A stretch of 25,798 bases of DNA, taken from NCBI GenBank assembly GCA_015039365.1, contig WION01000655.1, positions 1 to 25,798 of the forward strand, read 5' to 3'. Below are positions 17,312 through 25,798 of this stretch, one piece after another. Position 1 is the first letter of the stretch, and each line of letters opens with the position of its first letter. The stretch comes from Amanita rubescens (Eukaryota > Basidiomycota > Agaricomycetes > Agaricales > Amanitaceae). The notes under the pieces are model-generated. The model was not told the DNA's origin, did not search any database, and worked only from the letters and a program-made list of their open reading frames with translations. Position numbers and translations under genes: made by a program.

Positions 17312-18280
17312 GACATCGATGCCATCCCATATCACCACATATCTTTCGGAGTCAAGCCACAATGACCATCCGCCAATTTTGACTGTGGAATACGCGGAAC
17401 AGTCATATTACTATCGTATGTCCATCCACTACAATGATCGTACGCCAATGTTGACTGTGTAATACGCGGAACAGTCATATTACTATCGTATGTCCATCCA
17501 CTACAATGATCGTACGCCAATGTTGACTGTGCAATACGCGGAACGGTCACATACCACCGATTCACCATCTTATGATCACCTACCACAATGACCATCCGCC
17601 AATGTTGACTGTGCAATAAGCGGAACGGTCGTATTACTATCGTATGTCCATCCACTACAATGATCGTACGCCAATGTTGACTGTGCAATAGGCGGAATGG
17701 TCACATACCACCGATTCACTATCATATGATCACCTACCACAATGACCATCCGCCAATGTTGACTGTGCAATACGCGGAACGGTCGTATTACTATCGTATG
17801 TCCACCAACTACAATGATTGTACGCCAATGTTGACTATGCAATAGGCGGAATGTCACATAACAAATTCACGATTGTATGATCACCTACCACAACGACCAT
17901 CCGCCAATGTTGACTGTGCAATACGCGGAACGATCCCGTATCACCGATTCACTATTGTACGATCACCCACCACAATGACCATCCGCCAATATTAACAGTG
18001 CAATACGTGGAACGGTCATATCACTATTTTGTGTCATCCACCATAACAACCATCCGCTGATATTGACAGTACAATGCGCGGAACAGTACTACGTTCACAT
18101 GCTATGACTATCCACCTACATCGCTATTTAAATCCGCGGAGCAGGCTTATCATTCACCACCACAACTATCTGCTTATGTCAACATCGTAATCCGCGGAGC
18201 AGTCTTATCACCCACCACCTATACCATCTACTGGCGGTCAAGACTTTGCATCCGCCAATAACGACATTACAATAGGCGGA
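17266..18280. repeat. Second array of the 30-bp palindrome
   Basis: Copies of exactly 30 bp lie at 17266-17295, 17369-17398, 17441-17470, 17513-17542, 17595-17624, 17667-17696, 17749-17778, 17821-17850, 17900-17929, 17982-18011, 18053-18082 and 18251-18280. Left arm TCCGCC or TACGCC, right arm CGCGGA or GGCGGA, core usually AATGTTGACTGTGCAATA. From 17369 to 18011 they form a tandem repeat with spacing of 72 or 82 bp. Bare TCCGCGGA sites near 18132 and 18191 may be shortened copies. The core differs from the first array, but length and arms are the same. Confidence 0.85.
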
Positions 18281-18295
18281 ACGCTCCTATCCCTC

Positions 18296-18590
18296 GTCGT
18301 CATACTTCCATCAACATTGACAACCGCGAGAAAAACATTCCGCACATCACAGCGGTGTAATGGGTGGTCTTTTTTGGATCAAGGTCTCAATATTCCAAAC
18401 TGCATGCCATTGCTCTGCTTATCGATCCATTCAAATCATCATACTTCCATCGATGTCGACAACCGCAAGAAAATTGTTCCGCACATCACAGAGGTGTAAT
18501 GGGCGGTCTTTTTTTGGATCAAGGTCCCGATACTCCTATCTACGCCGCACGACATCGCTCTCCTTATAGATCTATTCAAATCATCAAAAC
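18296..18590. repeat. Tandem duplication, about 140-bp unit
   Basis: Two copies, about 18300-18437 and 18439-18590. Both contain CATACTTCCATC, GACAACCGC, TTCCGCACATCACAG, GGTGTAATGGG, TTTTGGATCAAGGTC and ATTCAAATCATC in order. The second copy has several substitutions and indels. Short plus frames across both are by-products of the duplication. Confidence 0.7.
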
Positions 18591-18626
18591 AAATTCTTGT
18601 GTTGCCTGCATATCATTCCGCGCATC

Positions 18627-19091
18627 ATGACTTCCACATATGCGGAGCTTTCATTTGCCTTTCCTCGCTTATATATTGTTTACTTACTTATGCTCAAACA
18701 GATTAATCGCTGGATTGATCCTTTGGCAGAACACCTCATCATCGCCGTGAAGGGTATCGCTTTAGCAAGAGACCATTCAGCTTGGGTTATTCGCACTATC
18801 AGGAGTAACTCAGAGGCTTTCTCAGATCCTCCTGCAGCCGCTCGTGCCGTATGTATTCTCATCTATTCATCTATTTCTCAATCTCACGTATACTTCAAGT
18901 ACGCTCACTTCTTCTTTGCACATATCGACTCTCTCTACGCTTTGGAAGATGATCTCACTGCCATCGATTTGCCTGAACGCAACTCAACATCCAAATACTT
19001 CAGCGAAGCTTACTTGGACGAAAACGATCCTGATGCCGCCGATGAAGTCAACAATATCATCAGGAAAACAGTGGGGGTTTGGTATATATAG
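18627..19091 (+). CDS. Unrecognised small protein
   Basis: ATG at 18627 opens a frame of 154 codons to TAG at 19089-19091. A likely intron at 18849-18899 (GTATGT to TTCAAG, 51 nt) is a multiple of three, so spliced and unspliced forms both stay in frame; the intron part reads unlike protein. The product would be helical and mildly hydrophobic at the start (FPRLYIVYLLMLKQINRWID), with an acidic second half (ALEDDLTAIDLPERN, AYLDENDPDAADEV). I know no family with this pattern. It follows the palindrome array directly. The end could be cut short, since VGVWYI looks like run-off into non-coding sequence. Confidence 0.45.
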   Translation: MTSTYAELSFAFPRLYIVYLLMLKQINRWIDPLAEHLIIAVKGIALARDHSAWVIRTIRSNSEAFSDPPAAARAVCILIYSSISQSHVYFKYAHFFFAHIDSLYALEDDLTAIDLPERNSTSKYFSEAYLDENDPDAADEVNNIIRKTVGVWYI

Positions 19092-19099
19092 ATAGTTCT

Positions 19100-19530
19100 G
19101 ATCAATAATTCCCACACTGAAATTAACATATAAGACATTATCAGGGCTTATCTATTGTTCAAAGAGTTGTAAAAAAGGATAAGGCAATGATACCCTACCA
19201 GTAATTATTGTAGGATGTGATAAATGAATTCCAGTCTGTGATTACTATATAAGACATTGCCAGAGATTACAGCTGATATATCTGAATTGCAGTGAGGGAT
19301 CTCCCACTGATAAATTGCACAACAGTCTTGTAAAATGTGATCAAGAATTCTCATTCTGCTGCTGCTGCATAAGATATTATCAGGTCTTACGGTCTTTTTA
19401 TCTGAATGTTATTGAATGGTCACCCACTGTCAACTAATATGTTCCTTGACATTCTTGTGAGTTGTGATCAATGGATTCCACTCTGCAGCTGCTATGTCAA
19501 GACATTATCAGGTCTTACAATATATGTATA
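19100..19530. repeat. Degenerate minisatellite, about 125-bp units
   Basis: Three to four diverged units share TCCCACTG, CTTGTAAAATGTGATCAA, AATTCCA/CATTCTG, CTGCTGC and ATAAGACATTATCAGGTCTTAC. No coding potential. It starts just after the gene ending at 19091. Confidence 0.55.
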
Positions 19531-20340
19531 TATTCAAACTTGAGGGTACTATGGGCCACTGCAACCAAGCCCCCCTTACTATGTTCATGCACTAACACCT
19601 GCTTCCATAATGAGAGGGAACTGGCAGAGAGAGAAATTGAAGGAGAGAGGCCACTGAGTACTCGAGGAGGCTGCCACCTGATGCTCTCTTTGGCTCTCTA
19701 GGCTTTGGCGCATACATGGGAAAGTCAGATTGATCTGACTTTCCTATTTTGGTATGCTTCCTCATTAATTTCCTGTTGACATTGTGGCTTACTTGTATAG
19801 ACACATGCCTCAGTCGTTTGCGTACACGACTGGGCTCATTACTACTTCTACAGGTTATGAGCCCCATGCCCATTGCACGCAGAGATTATTACAGCAGCTG
19901 AAATTCTTTGCAATATATCCCCTACAATCTCCCTAGATGATTTTGTTAAATTGTTACAAATGTTGAGAAACTCAATGTGAACGGCAAGAATTGGGCAGTG
20001 TTCTACAGTCAGTTTGTCACCGCAGCGCACCAGATGGGGTATACAAGCATCTTGATGGCTCGAAACTGGCAGGCCTAGTCTAGCAAACAAACTTGACCTT
20101 TCTTTGAGCACAGAGAAGACAGCCTTTGCAGGAGTCGGAGTGCTAGTAGCAACATGGGGCAAGAACGAGGACCTAGCTATACGTCAATTCCGACTTCGTC
20201 CACCCAGATTTCTGCCGGAATCGGCTGCCGCTACACAACTTTCCACATTATCATTCTGTTGAATTTCAATGTTCTGTGTCAACTTTGCTGATTACAATTC
20301 ATTTGGACTGATGATGTCTATTATTTAGCTAACTCTTAGT
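19531..20340. other. Unassigned sequence with one minus-strand open frame
   Basis: The minus strand is open from 20162 to 19848 (104 codons) and reads protein-like (EFLNICNNLTKSSREIVGDIL), but I recognise no family and see no splice structure. It may be a transposon fragment, given the Copia remnant downstream. Nothing else stands out. Confidence 0.25.
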
Positions 20341-20386
20341 CTTTTACTCCTACTTATTGAAATCACAAGTAGATAAGACATGTGTG

Positions 20387-20436
20387 ACTTACACAAGATG
20401 TGAAGTAACCCAGAAAGTAACATCTTGTGTGTAAGT
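20387..20436. repeat. Inverted repeat (15-bp arms)
   Basis: ACTTACACAAGATGT at 20387-20401 pairs with ACATCTTGTGTGTAAGT at 20420-20436, allowing two unpaired bases, with an 18-nt loop. It could be the border of a degenerate element. No target duplication was found. Confidence 0.5.
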
Positions 20437-20899
20437 GCTCCTAAGTGAATAAGCCAAAGTGTAGGTTTCCTGATGTATTTTTTAGAATACATGCTTGTTT
20501 TCTCAATTTGTTAATATCACCCAAGTTGTACTTTATCAGTCAATTGTTTAAAGACGCAGACCACAACTTATGGATCCTAATCTTGATCCGAATCTTCACT
20601 GCCACTTGGTTATGTGGGCCGCTGCAGTGCACAGCAAGTCCGAGGCCTATTTAGGCTATTTATATCTTAGAAGAGCGCACAAACGTTGGTTGATGACATT
20701 GGACTCAAAAACAATCTTATTCACCTGCAACTACTATAATACAACCTTGTGGACTTAAATAATATGTTTACGTAGACATCTGCAAGTCCTAGAATACAAT
20801 TTCGTGAGCATGATAGTCTAAAACAGCGGGTAAGATGTCTCCGAATGAATATTTGTAGTGTGGCAGGTGACACTACGCATTTCTTCATGTGGTTGCAGA

Positions 20900-21583
20900 A
20901 TGTATTGGTTCGTTATACCCCGCATATGGGAAGAAATGGAATAGACGTACAAAACGTAAGTAATAGTGGGCTTTGAGTCTCAGGATGTTCATTTCGATGA
21001 AGGCAAACTGGTAGAACCTAGCCGAGTCACAATTGAAACATAAGTTAGCAAAAACGAAGCTGAAACAGATGAAATACGCACCTCAGAGCAGATTGAGCCA
21101 GAATGTGACTCAGACTCATCTGTTGACCTTCAAGACCTTCTGGATGTGACAAATGATGGTGACGACGACGGAGACGATCCTAATGGACCACCTGAACGTT
21201 CTGGAGGCATAGGGAACACTGGCATGATGCCAGCTCATCTTCTAGGAGAGAAAACGCTTCAAAGCGCTCTAGCCAATCCGCAATCAAATTTCGCGCTACG
21301 CCGACGTCAACATCGGATTCAGCAACCTCGATAACCCCGGAAACAGCTGCGACTTACCATAAAACGTCCAGCACTCCACCTGCAGACTCTTATCTGCCTG
21401 CACCTTCTGATGAACCTCGTTGTTCGGCGAGAAATCGAAGAGTGCCAGTCCGCAACGACGATGATAGGTACTTTGTGACATCCTATGGGAGCCGCGCTGG
21501 TCAAAACATGGCTGGGAAGACTGGCATGGCAGGAGGAGGAGGAGGAGATAACGACTGGAGGTCGAGCACACACCTGATGTGAC
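20900..21583 (+). pseudogene. Decayed Ty1/Copia retrotransposon fragment (integrase-RT linker)
   Basis: Pieces of a Copia polyprotein appear in order on the plus strand with frameshifts: RYTPHMGRNGIDV near 20910-20950, the diagnostic SQDVHFDEGK near 20980-21010, an acidic linker (ECDSDSSVDLQDLLDV, then DDDGDDPNG) near 21100-21190, and SARNRRVPVRNDDDRYF near 21425-21475, which resembles the basic segment before reverse transcriptase. Neither LTRs nor an RT core are visible. The (S/T)RDVxFDE motif is characteristic of Copia integrase C-termini. It is clearly non-functional. Confidence 0.55.
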
Positions 21584-21960
21584 ACAAGTCACAAACGTGA
21601 CGGACGAGAATGTTATCCACTCGTTTCGATCCTCCCGGGACAGAGGGCATGTGAGGCTGAACTTGAGGTTGTATTGATGTTTGAATGTTCAAGGAGGTAC
21701 CAAAGTGGCTGATATGATAATGGGGGGGTGGTGGTAGACGACAATTGTGTTGAGAGGCTGGAACCGATTATTACTAATCGATTTGCACTCCGCCAACAAA
21801 AAATTGTCATTTCGTCATGAGATAGAAGCTGGAGAACCGGAATTGATGTGAGGATATCATGTAGCATAGACTAAAGAATATTATTACACATTAAAGAAAG
21901 AGTGATCAATTTGAAGTCGATTAAGAAACGCAGAGTTGGTATTACGGGACTTACCGGCGT

Positions 21961-22374
21961 TTAACGTGTTCCAAAAGAGGAAAAAACCGCGATTTGATGG
22001 GTCACAAAATCGGTATAAGAGACCGAGTCCTTCACTTCGTTCGGCCTCGGAACATTGGTATTATCGCTGCGCGGCCAAAGAAACGAAAGTACGACTGTGT
22101 GTAGAAATGTGCAATTAGCCTTTTCGTAGTGAATCAATTCGACCTCTGGATAACCTTCTCTCGGTATTTCCAAGCGGCCAATTTGATGTGTCTCGAATCC
22201 ATCCCATTTGCCCATGACTCTTCGCAATGCGTTGAGACACGGCAATCGATCTCGGAGGGCTCGGGACGCTAAACCACGCCGGGCATGTTCAGGACGAAGA
22301 AACGCAAGATGACGAGGATAAGATGGGGTAAACGGGAATCGCTCGCTGCTCTGCATTAGCACCGTCACCATCAT
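21961..22374 (-). CDS. Unrecognised open frame, possibly a gene remnant
   Basis: A minus-strand frame of 137 codons without a recognised domain. The central part (ALRRVMGKWDGFETHQIGRL, then EIPREGYPEVELIHYEK) looks like genuine protein by composition; the ends do not. There is no convincing intron and no paralogue in the window. It could be a single exon or remnant of a larger gene. Confidence 0.25.
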   Translation of the reverse strand: MMVTVLMQSSERFPFTPSYPRHLAFLRPEHARRGLASRALRDRLPCLNALRRVMGKWDGFETHQIGRLEIPREGYPEVELIHYEKANCTFLHTVVLSFLWPRSDNTNVPRPNEVKDSVSYTDFVTHQIAVFSSFGTR

Positions 22375-22485
22375 CTTTTCATACTACGCCAAGGCTTTCC
22401 GTTTAGGTGGTTTTCGGGTCGAGGTGGTGGAGTGGGAAGGAGGGCACGAGGACTGGGTTGTGAGCTTGATAATCACGGCAGTTCA

Positions 22486-23289
22486 TAGTGTTCTAAAGTC
22501 CGGTTGTGCAACCGGCAAAAGACCGGGACCGGACCGGACCAAATTCGGTTGCAACCGAACTTCAGTTGCCGGTTTTGGCAATTCTGAGATGCAATCGGTT
22601 TCGGTCCGGGTTTTTTGGCCAGAAGTGAAAGACCGGTTGGTAACCGGTTGCAACCGGTCTTTTACGGAAACCGTTGGGAGGTGTGGAGGGGTGGATTGGC
22701 CAGTGGGGACTCGGATGATGCTGCTAAAATTAGAAATTATTCTAATTTTAGCAGCATCATCCAACTGCCCTTTCATGCATCCACCTATATAACCCTTTGT
22801 ACACAACTATTGTGAGGGTTGGAGGGTGGATTCGCCAATGGGGACTTGGATAACATTGCTAAAATTAGAAATGTCCTTGAACAAATTGCTGAGACATAAC
22901 AAATTGCTGAGACATATCAATGACATCACTTTAGTCTAATTTTAGCAACGACATCCAACTGCCCATTTTCGCATCCACCCATTCAACCACTTGTATTAAT
23001 GTAGTAAATGTCAAATCTTGAAAAATTACATATCCAATGTCCGTAACATAGCTTATCTGGTGGTCTAGGATATTATCTATGTATATTTCGAAATTTTCAG
23101 TATTACATAAGCGGTTTGGGGCAAAAACCGGTTGCAACCGGTTGCAAAACCAGCCTGCCCTACTGCAGGACCGGTTTTCACCGGTTTCGGTCCGGTTGCA
23201 CCAAAATCCGAAATTTCAAAAACCGGTTGCAGTCCGGTTGCACCAAAAATAGCGCAAAAAACCGGACTGAACCGGACTTTCGAACACTA
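22486..23289. mobile_element. Non-autonomous hAT-like element, 804 bp, CCGGTT-rich
   Basis: The ends are 20-bp inverted repeats with one mismatch (left TAGTGTTCTAAAGTCCGGTT, right complement TAGTGTTCG then AAAGTCCGGTT). It is flanked by the 8-bp duplication GCAGTTCA (22478-22485 and 23290-23297). Both features are diagnostic of hAT superfamily insertion. CCGGTT and AACCGGTTGCAACCGG repeats crowd both subterminal regions. No transposase is encoded. The middle contains two hairpin units (see separate entry). Confidence 0.9.
22713..22762. repeat. Perfect 23-bp hairpin inside the hAT-like element
   Basis: Left arm 22713-22735 and right arm 22740-22762 are exact complements around an ATTA loop. 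Weaker complementarity extends outward (GTGGATTGG...CATCCAC). A related but opened copy lies at about 22827-22980, sharing GCTAAAATTAGAAAT and TCTAATTTTAGCA arms with about 60 bp between. This suggests a palindromic unit nested within, or duplicated in, the larger element. Confidence 0.8.
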
Positions 23290-23359
23290 GCAGTTCACGC
23301 GCACGCTGGCTCATGGCGGTTCACGCTGGCTCACGACAGTCCACGGTGAGTCACGGTGT

Positions 23360-24270
23360 TCATGACGGATCACGACGTGAGGGCATATGCATCTGGACCG
23401 TCATAAATATATGGGGAGCCTGCCTACTGTTGTTTGGCGGAAACCTGTGATAGGTGCCACTGTAGGTCGCCAACGTCGTCGGGGCTCGTCGCCGTCGTGT
23501 GCGAGTAGGGGGAAGGCTCCGGGGTACTAGAGGGGGGGCGCTATCAAGGTCGTCAAGTTCGTCGTTGTCATTGAGTGAGAGGGAAGGCTGGGGGTGCGAG
23601 TGAGAAAAAGAGGCCCCTGGCAGGAGGTCCGTCGACATCTTCATGGTCTGTCAGTGGATGAGGGGTTCGATGGCTAGGCCGAGGATGGAAGCGACGTCCT
23701 GGAAGAGAATGGGCTGTTGGCCTGGGGTGGGGAAGTGGGAGGAGGAGAGGTTGCTAGTGGTGAATGTGCCGCGGAGGCAGGGGATGGTAGAGGGTTTCTC
23801 GTTTGAGAGCCTGGGTTGAAATAAGGGTTAGTAGAACGGGACGAGAGAAGGGACGGTCATGCCGAGTAGTTGAAAGCCTCTGTCGGGTCAGAAAAAGTCG
23901 ACGGTCGTGGCGTAACAATCTGGGAATGGAACTGTGAAACGCAAGCGTAACTTGGATGGAACGGTATACCTAGGGGAAAGGCGCAGACGTGGTTAATCGA
24001 GCTCGCATTTGGTAACTCGAAGCATGCGTGGATGTTGTCGACCTGCCAGTGGAGGTTTGCCTGGATGATTGCAACCAGCGACGACGCAGGAGAACATGGT
24101 AGCGAGGGACCCGGGGCGCGAGCGAGAGAAAGACGGGTAGGGAAGTGCTTTCAAGGTCATCAACTCGAAATTCATCATTTTCGTCGGGTGGGAGAGAAAT
24201 TCGGGGGTGCGAGCGGGAGAAAGAGGCTCTGGGGTACGGGAGTGCCATTAAGAATGACTCACCTCCCAAA
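23360..24270 (-). pseudogene. Duplicated, unrecognised minus-strand coding-like sequence
   Basis: Two minus-strand segments are related: 23620-23450 (GASFSHSHPQPSLSLNDND, then ELDDLDSAP) and 24235-24080 (RASFSRSHPRISLPPDEND, then RVDDLEST). Between them other frames read like exons: ANLHWQVDNIHACFELPN near 24065-24015, and CLRGTFTTSNLSSSHFP then QQPILFQDVASILGLAIEPL near 23790-23660. The pieces suggest a gene with exons on the minus strand plus a partial duplication. I recognise no family and cannot join the pieces into one model, so I call it a remnant. Confidence 0.35.
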
Positions 24271-24384
24271 GGTCGTGGAATCGAGTTCTCGTGCCTTTAC
24301 AGCCATCTCCCTCGCCTCCCGTACCTCCTCATACCTCGTCTTGCTTGCATCTTTCTTAACCCCTCGCGCACGTCCAATCGTCAC

Positions 24385-24815
24385 ATGACAAAAGATTCCA
24401 AGCCTCAATTCTTCGCCCTTAAGACCAGCCGAAAGCAGGCGCTGCCAGCTTCAGAAGAGGTGATAGTGCAGGAGAGAACCTGTCAAGCGTTGAGATATTA
24501 CGCGAGTAATGTACGAGCAGTGTTCAAAGACGATCAGGAAGTGGATTGGGTTGTAGTGTGAGTTGAATTGTGGTTCTCATTCGGTTTGGCTGATACTGAA
24601 CAAAACATTCGCGTAGCGGCAAAGCACATGACGGGGGAACAGATGGAAGATTAGGAATGCATTGGACTGTGCGCGGCGTTCAAGACGGCTATGCGAAGTT
24701 TACGTTCCATGTCTTCCGGACGGGAAGGAAAGCTAGAGCGTTCGACAATGGAGGAAAGAATGTGAGGCTGGACGTGAATAGGAAATGCCACCCATTGGAC
24801 AGGCGTAGCCGCTAA
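24385..24815 (+). CDS. Small two-exon protein of unknown function
   Basis: ATG at 24385; exon 24385-24557; intron 24558-24616 (GTGAGT to GCGTAG, 59 nt); exon 24617-24815 ending TAA. The frame joins exactly and gives 123 residues. The second exon holds a compact sequence, GKAHDGGTDGRLGMHWTVRG then YAKFTFHVFRTGRKARAF, with the alternating pattern of a small beta fold. The frame is also open upstream of 24385 back to about 24145, so an earlier start is possible. No signal peptide or membrane segment. I recall similar sequences only as hypothetical proteins and give no function. It is the last gene before the telomere. Confidence 0.55.
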
Positions 24816-25606
24816 TGAACGCGAAGGACATATAAATGCGGAAGGAGATGGATGGGACAGGATGAATGGGACGGAATGAAAGAAGGGTTGGACTCTGAAC
24901 AGTCGGTTTCAATCATCACGATATCCTTGCAATATCTAAAAGTAACATACCTTGGTAGTTGTACATGTCTTAGCCTATGCTTATTTCTTGGTGTCTCCAC
25001 AAAAGAGAGTGAGCGCGTCTAATACAGCCCCAATTATATTTACTGGAGGTCATCACGTAATAGATCTACCGCCAGATGATCTAAAACTGATCGCTCTCCT
25101 TGTGACGTCAGTGTCTCCCCAATCAGTACACTAAAGTAAAGACGGACCAATGCTTATGATTATTAGGAAGTTGAACAGACTTCGTACATTATGCCATGCA
25201 ACACGGCTGTCTACACGATAAATATTTCCCTGCTAGTACGATATTCAGCGAATGTTTGAAAATTATGAAGCTTACTGCATGTGAACATGAGTATATGGTC
25301 CAGAACTTGCATCCCGCGGTATAGGCCACTATTGCCGGTGGAGCAGGACGAGAAGATGCCATGTTAAATGGGCCGTTGCTCATCTCTGCGTCTTCACAGT
25401 GTTGAGTGGAGTCTTGGTTTCTGATTCTTAGTTAGCCGCCTTCGTCGACGGACGGACACAGTAAATAAGCCTATCACGGTGGGTCAGGTTGATTGATGTA
25501 GTAAGAAAGTAGGGTTCATATATATGCAACAATCTGGAATTTGCATCTGATCAGCCTCATGATGTCCAGGCATGCAATTTTGTATCATGGGAATCTGTGT
25601 CGTTTT
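24816..25606. other. Subtelomeric sequence without genes
   Basis: Open frames are short (up to about 64 codons) and show no family. No repeat or telomeric variant precedes the telomere; the change from unique sequence to TTTAGGG is abrupt. Confidence 0.45.
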
Positions 25607-25798
25607 TTTAGGGTTTAGGGTTTAGGGTTTAGGGTTTAGGGTTTAGGGTTTAGGGTTTAGGGTTTAGGGTTTAGGGTTTAGGGTTTAGGGTTTAGGGTTT
25701 AGGGTTTAGGGTTTAGGGTTTAGGGTTTAGGGTTTAGGGTTTAGGGTTTAGGGTTTAGGGTTTAGGGTTTAGGGTTTAGGGTTTAGGGTTAGGGTTTA
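25607..25798 (+). repeat. Telomere, (TTTAGGG)n
   Basis: About 27 near-perfect TTTAGGG units run to the end of the window, with one TTAGGG unit near the edge. The G-rich strand runs 5'->3' outward, as expected for a right chromosome end, and the array stops with the sequence. The seven-base unit is the plant-type repeat, not the TTAGGG reported for most filamentous fungi. Confidence 0.95.

Noticed and set aside
17332..17857. Minus-strand frames of 93-118 codons with repeated HSQHWRM peptides
   Set aside because: They are read-through of the palindrome minisatellite and change frame with unit length.
1..25798. tRNA or rRNA genes
   Set aside because: I saw no cloverleaf with A and B boxes and no conserved rRNA segment by eye; a covariance search was not possible.

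Overview
The window is the end of a linear eukaryotic chromosome, most likely from a filamentous basidiomycete (Agaricomycete type). Evidence: genes split by many 45-60 nt GT-AG introns, a DUF6699-like gene remnant, a fungal-type P-loop GTPase gene, short non-autonomous hAT-like transposons, a decayed Copia piece, and a terminal (TTTAGGG)n array whose G-rich strand runs 5'->3' to the right edge. The species cannot be read from the sequence.

Layout. 1-5230: gene remnants, including a minus-strand DUF6699-type gene with two in-frame stops, a frameshifted SH3 piece and a frameshifted single-pass membrane-protein gene. 5303-9992: an apparently intact AT-rich GTPase gene of about 445 codons with G1, G3, G4 and G5 motifs. 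Inside it lies the most remarkable object here: 46 consecutive introns (6697-9596) separated almost everywhere by exons of exactly three bases, all in phase 0. 9993-13860: decayed sequence, minisatellites and many copies of a fixed-length 30-bp palindrome (TCCGCC-N18-GGCGGA). 13864-17311: a gene with a ParB/sulfiredoxin-like motif, broken by a 1.1-kb hAT-like insertion with an 8-bp target duplication. 17266-18590: a second palindrome array and a tandem duplication. 18627-19091: a small unrecognised gene. 19100-21600: degenerate repeats and a Copia integrase/RT-linker remnant. 22478-23297: an 804-bp hAT-like element with TIRs and target duplication, containing a perfect hairpin. 23360-24270: duplicated unrecognised minus-strand sequence. 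24385-24815: a small two-exon gene. 25607-25798: telomere.

How it fits together. The GTPase array looks like a minisatellite whose 65-bp unit is a complete 62-nt intron plus one codon. In the central 25 units the introns are almost identical (one substitution seen), while the codon between them takes six forms (CGA, GGA, CAA, GAA, CTT, TTC) and is never a stop. At the 5' side the introns have diverged in sequence and length, yet the exon can still be read as exactly 3 nt. If spliced, the array adds one residue per unit, and skipping any set of units leaves the frame intact. The codon series, the flanking exons and a 10-nt micro-exon downstream join in one open frame. This is read by eye; transcript data are needed to show that splicing occurs.
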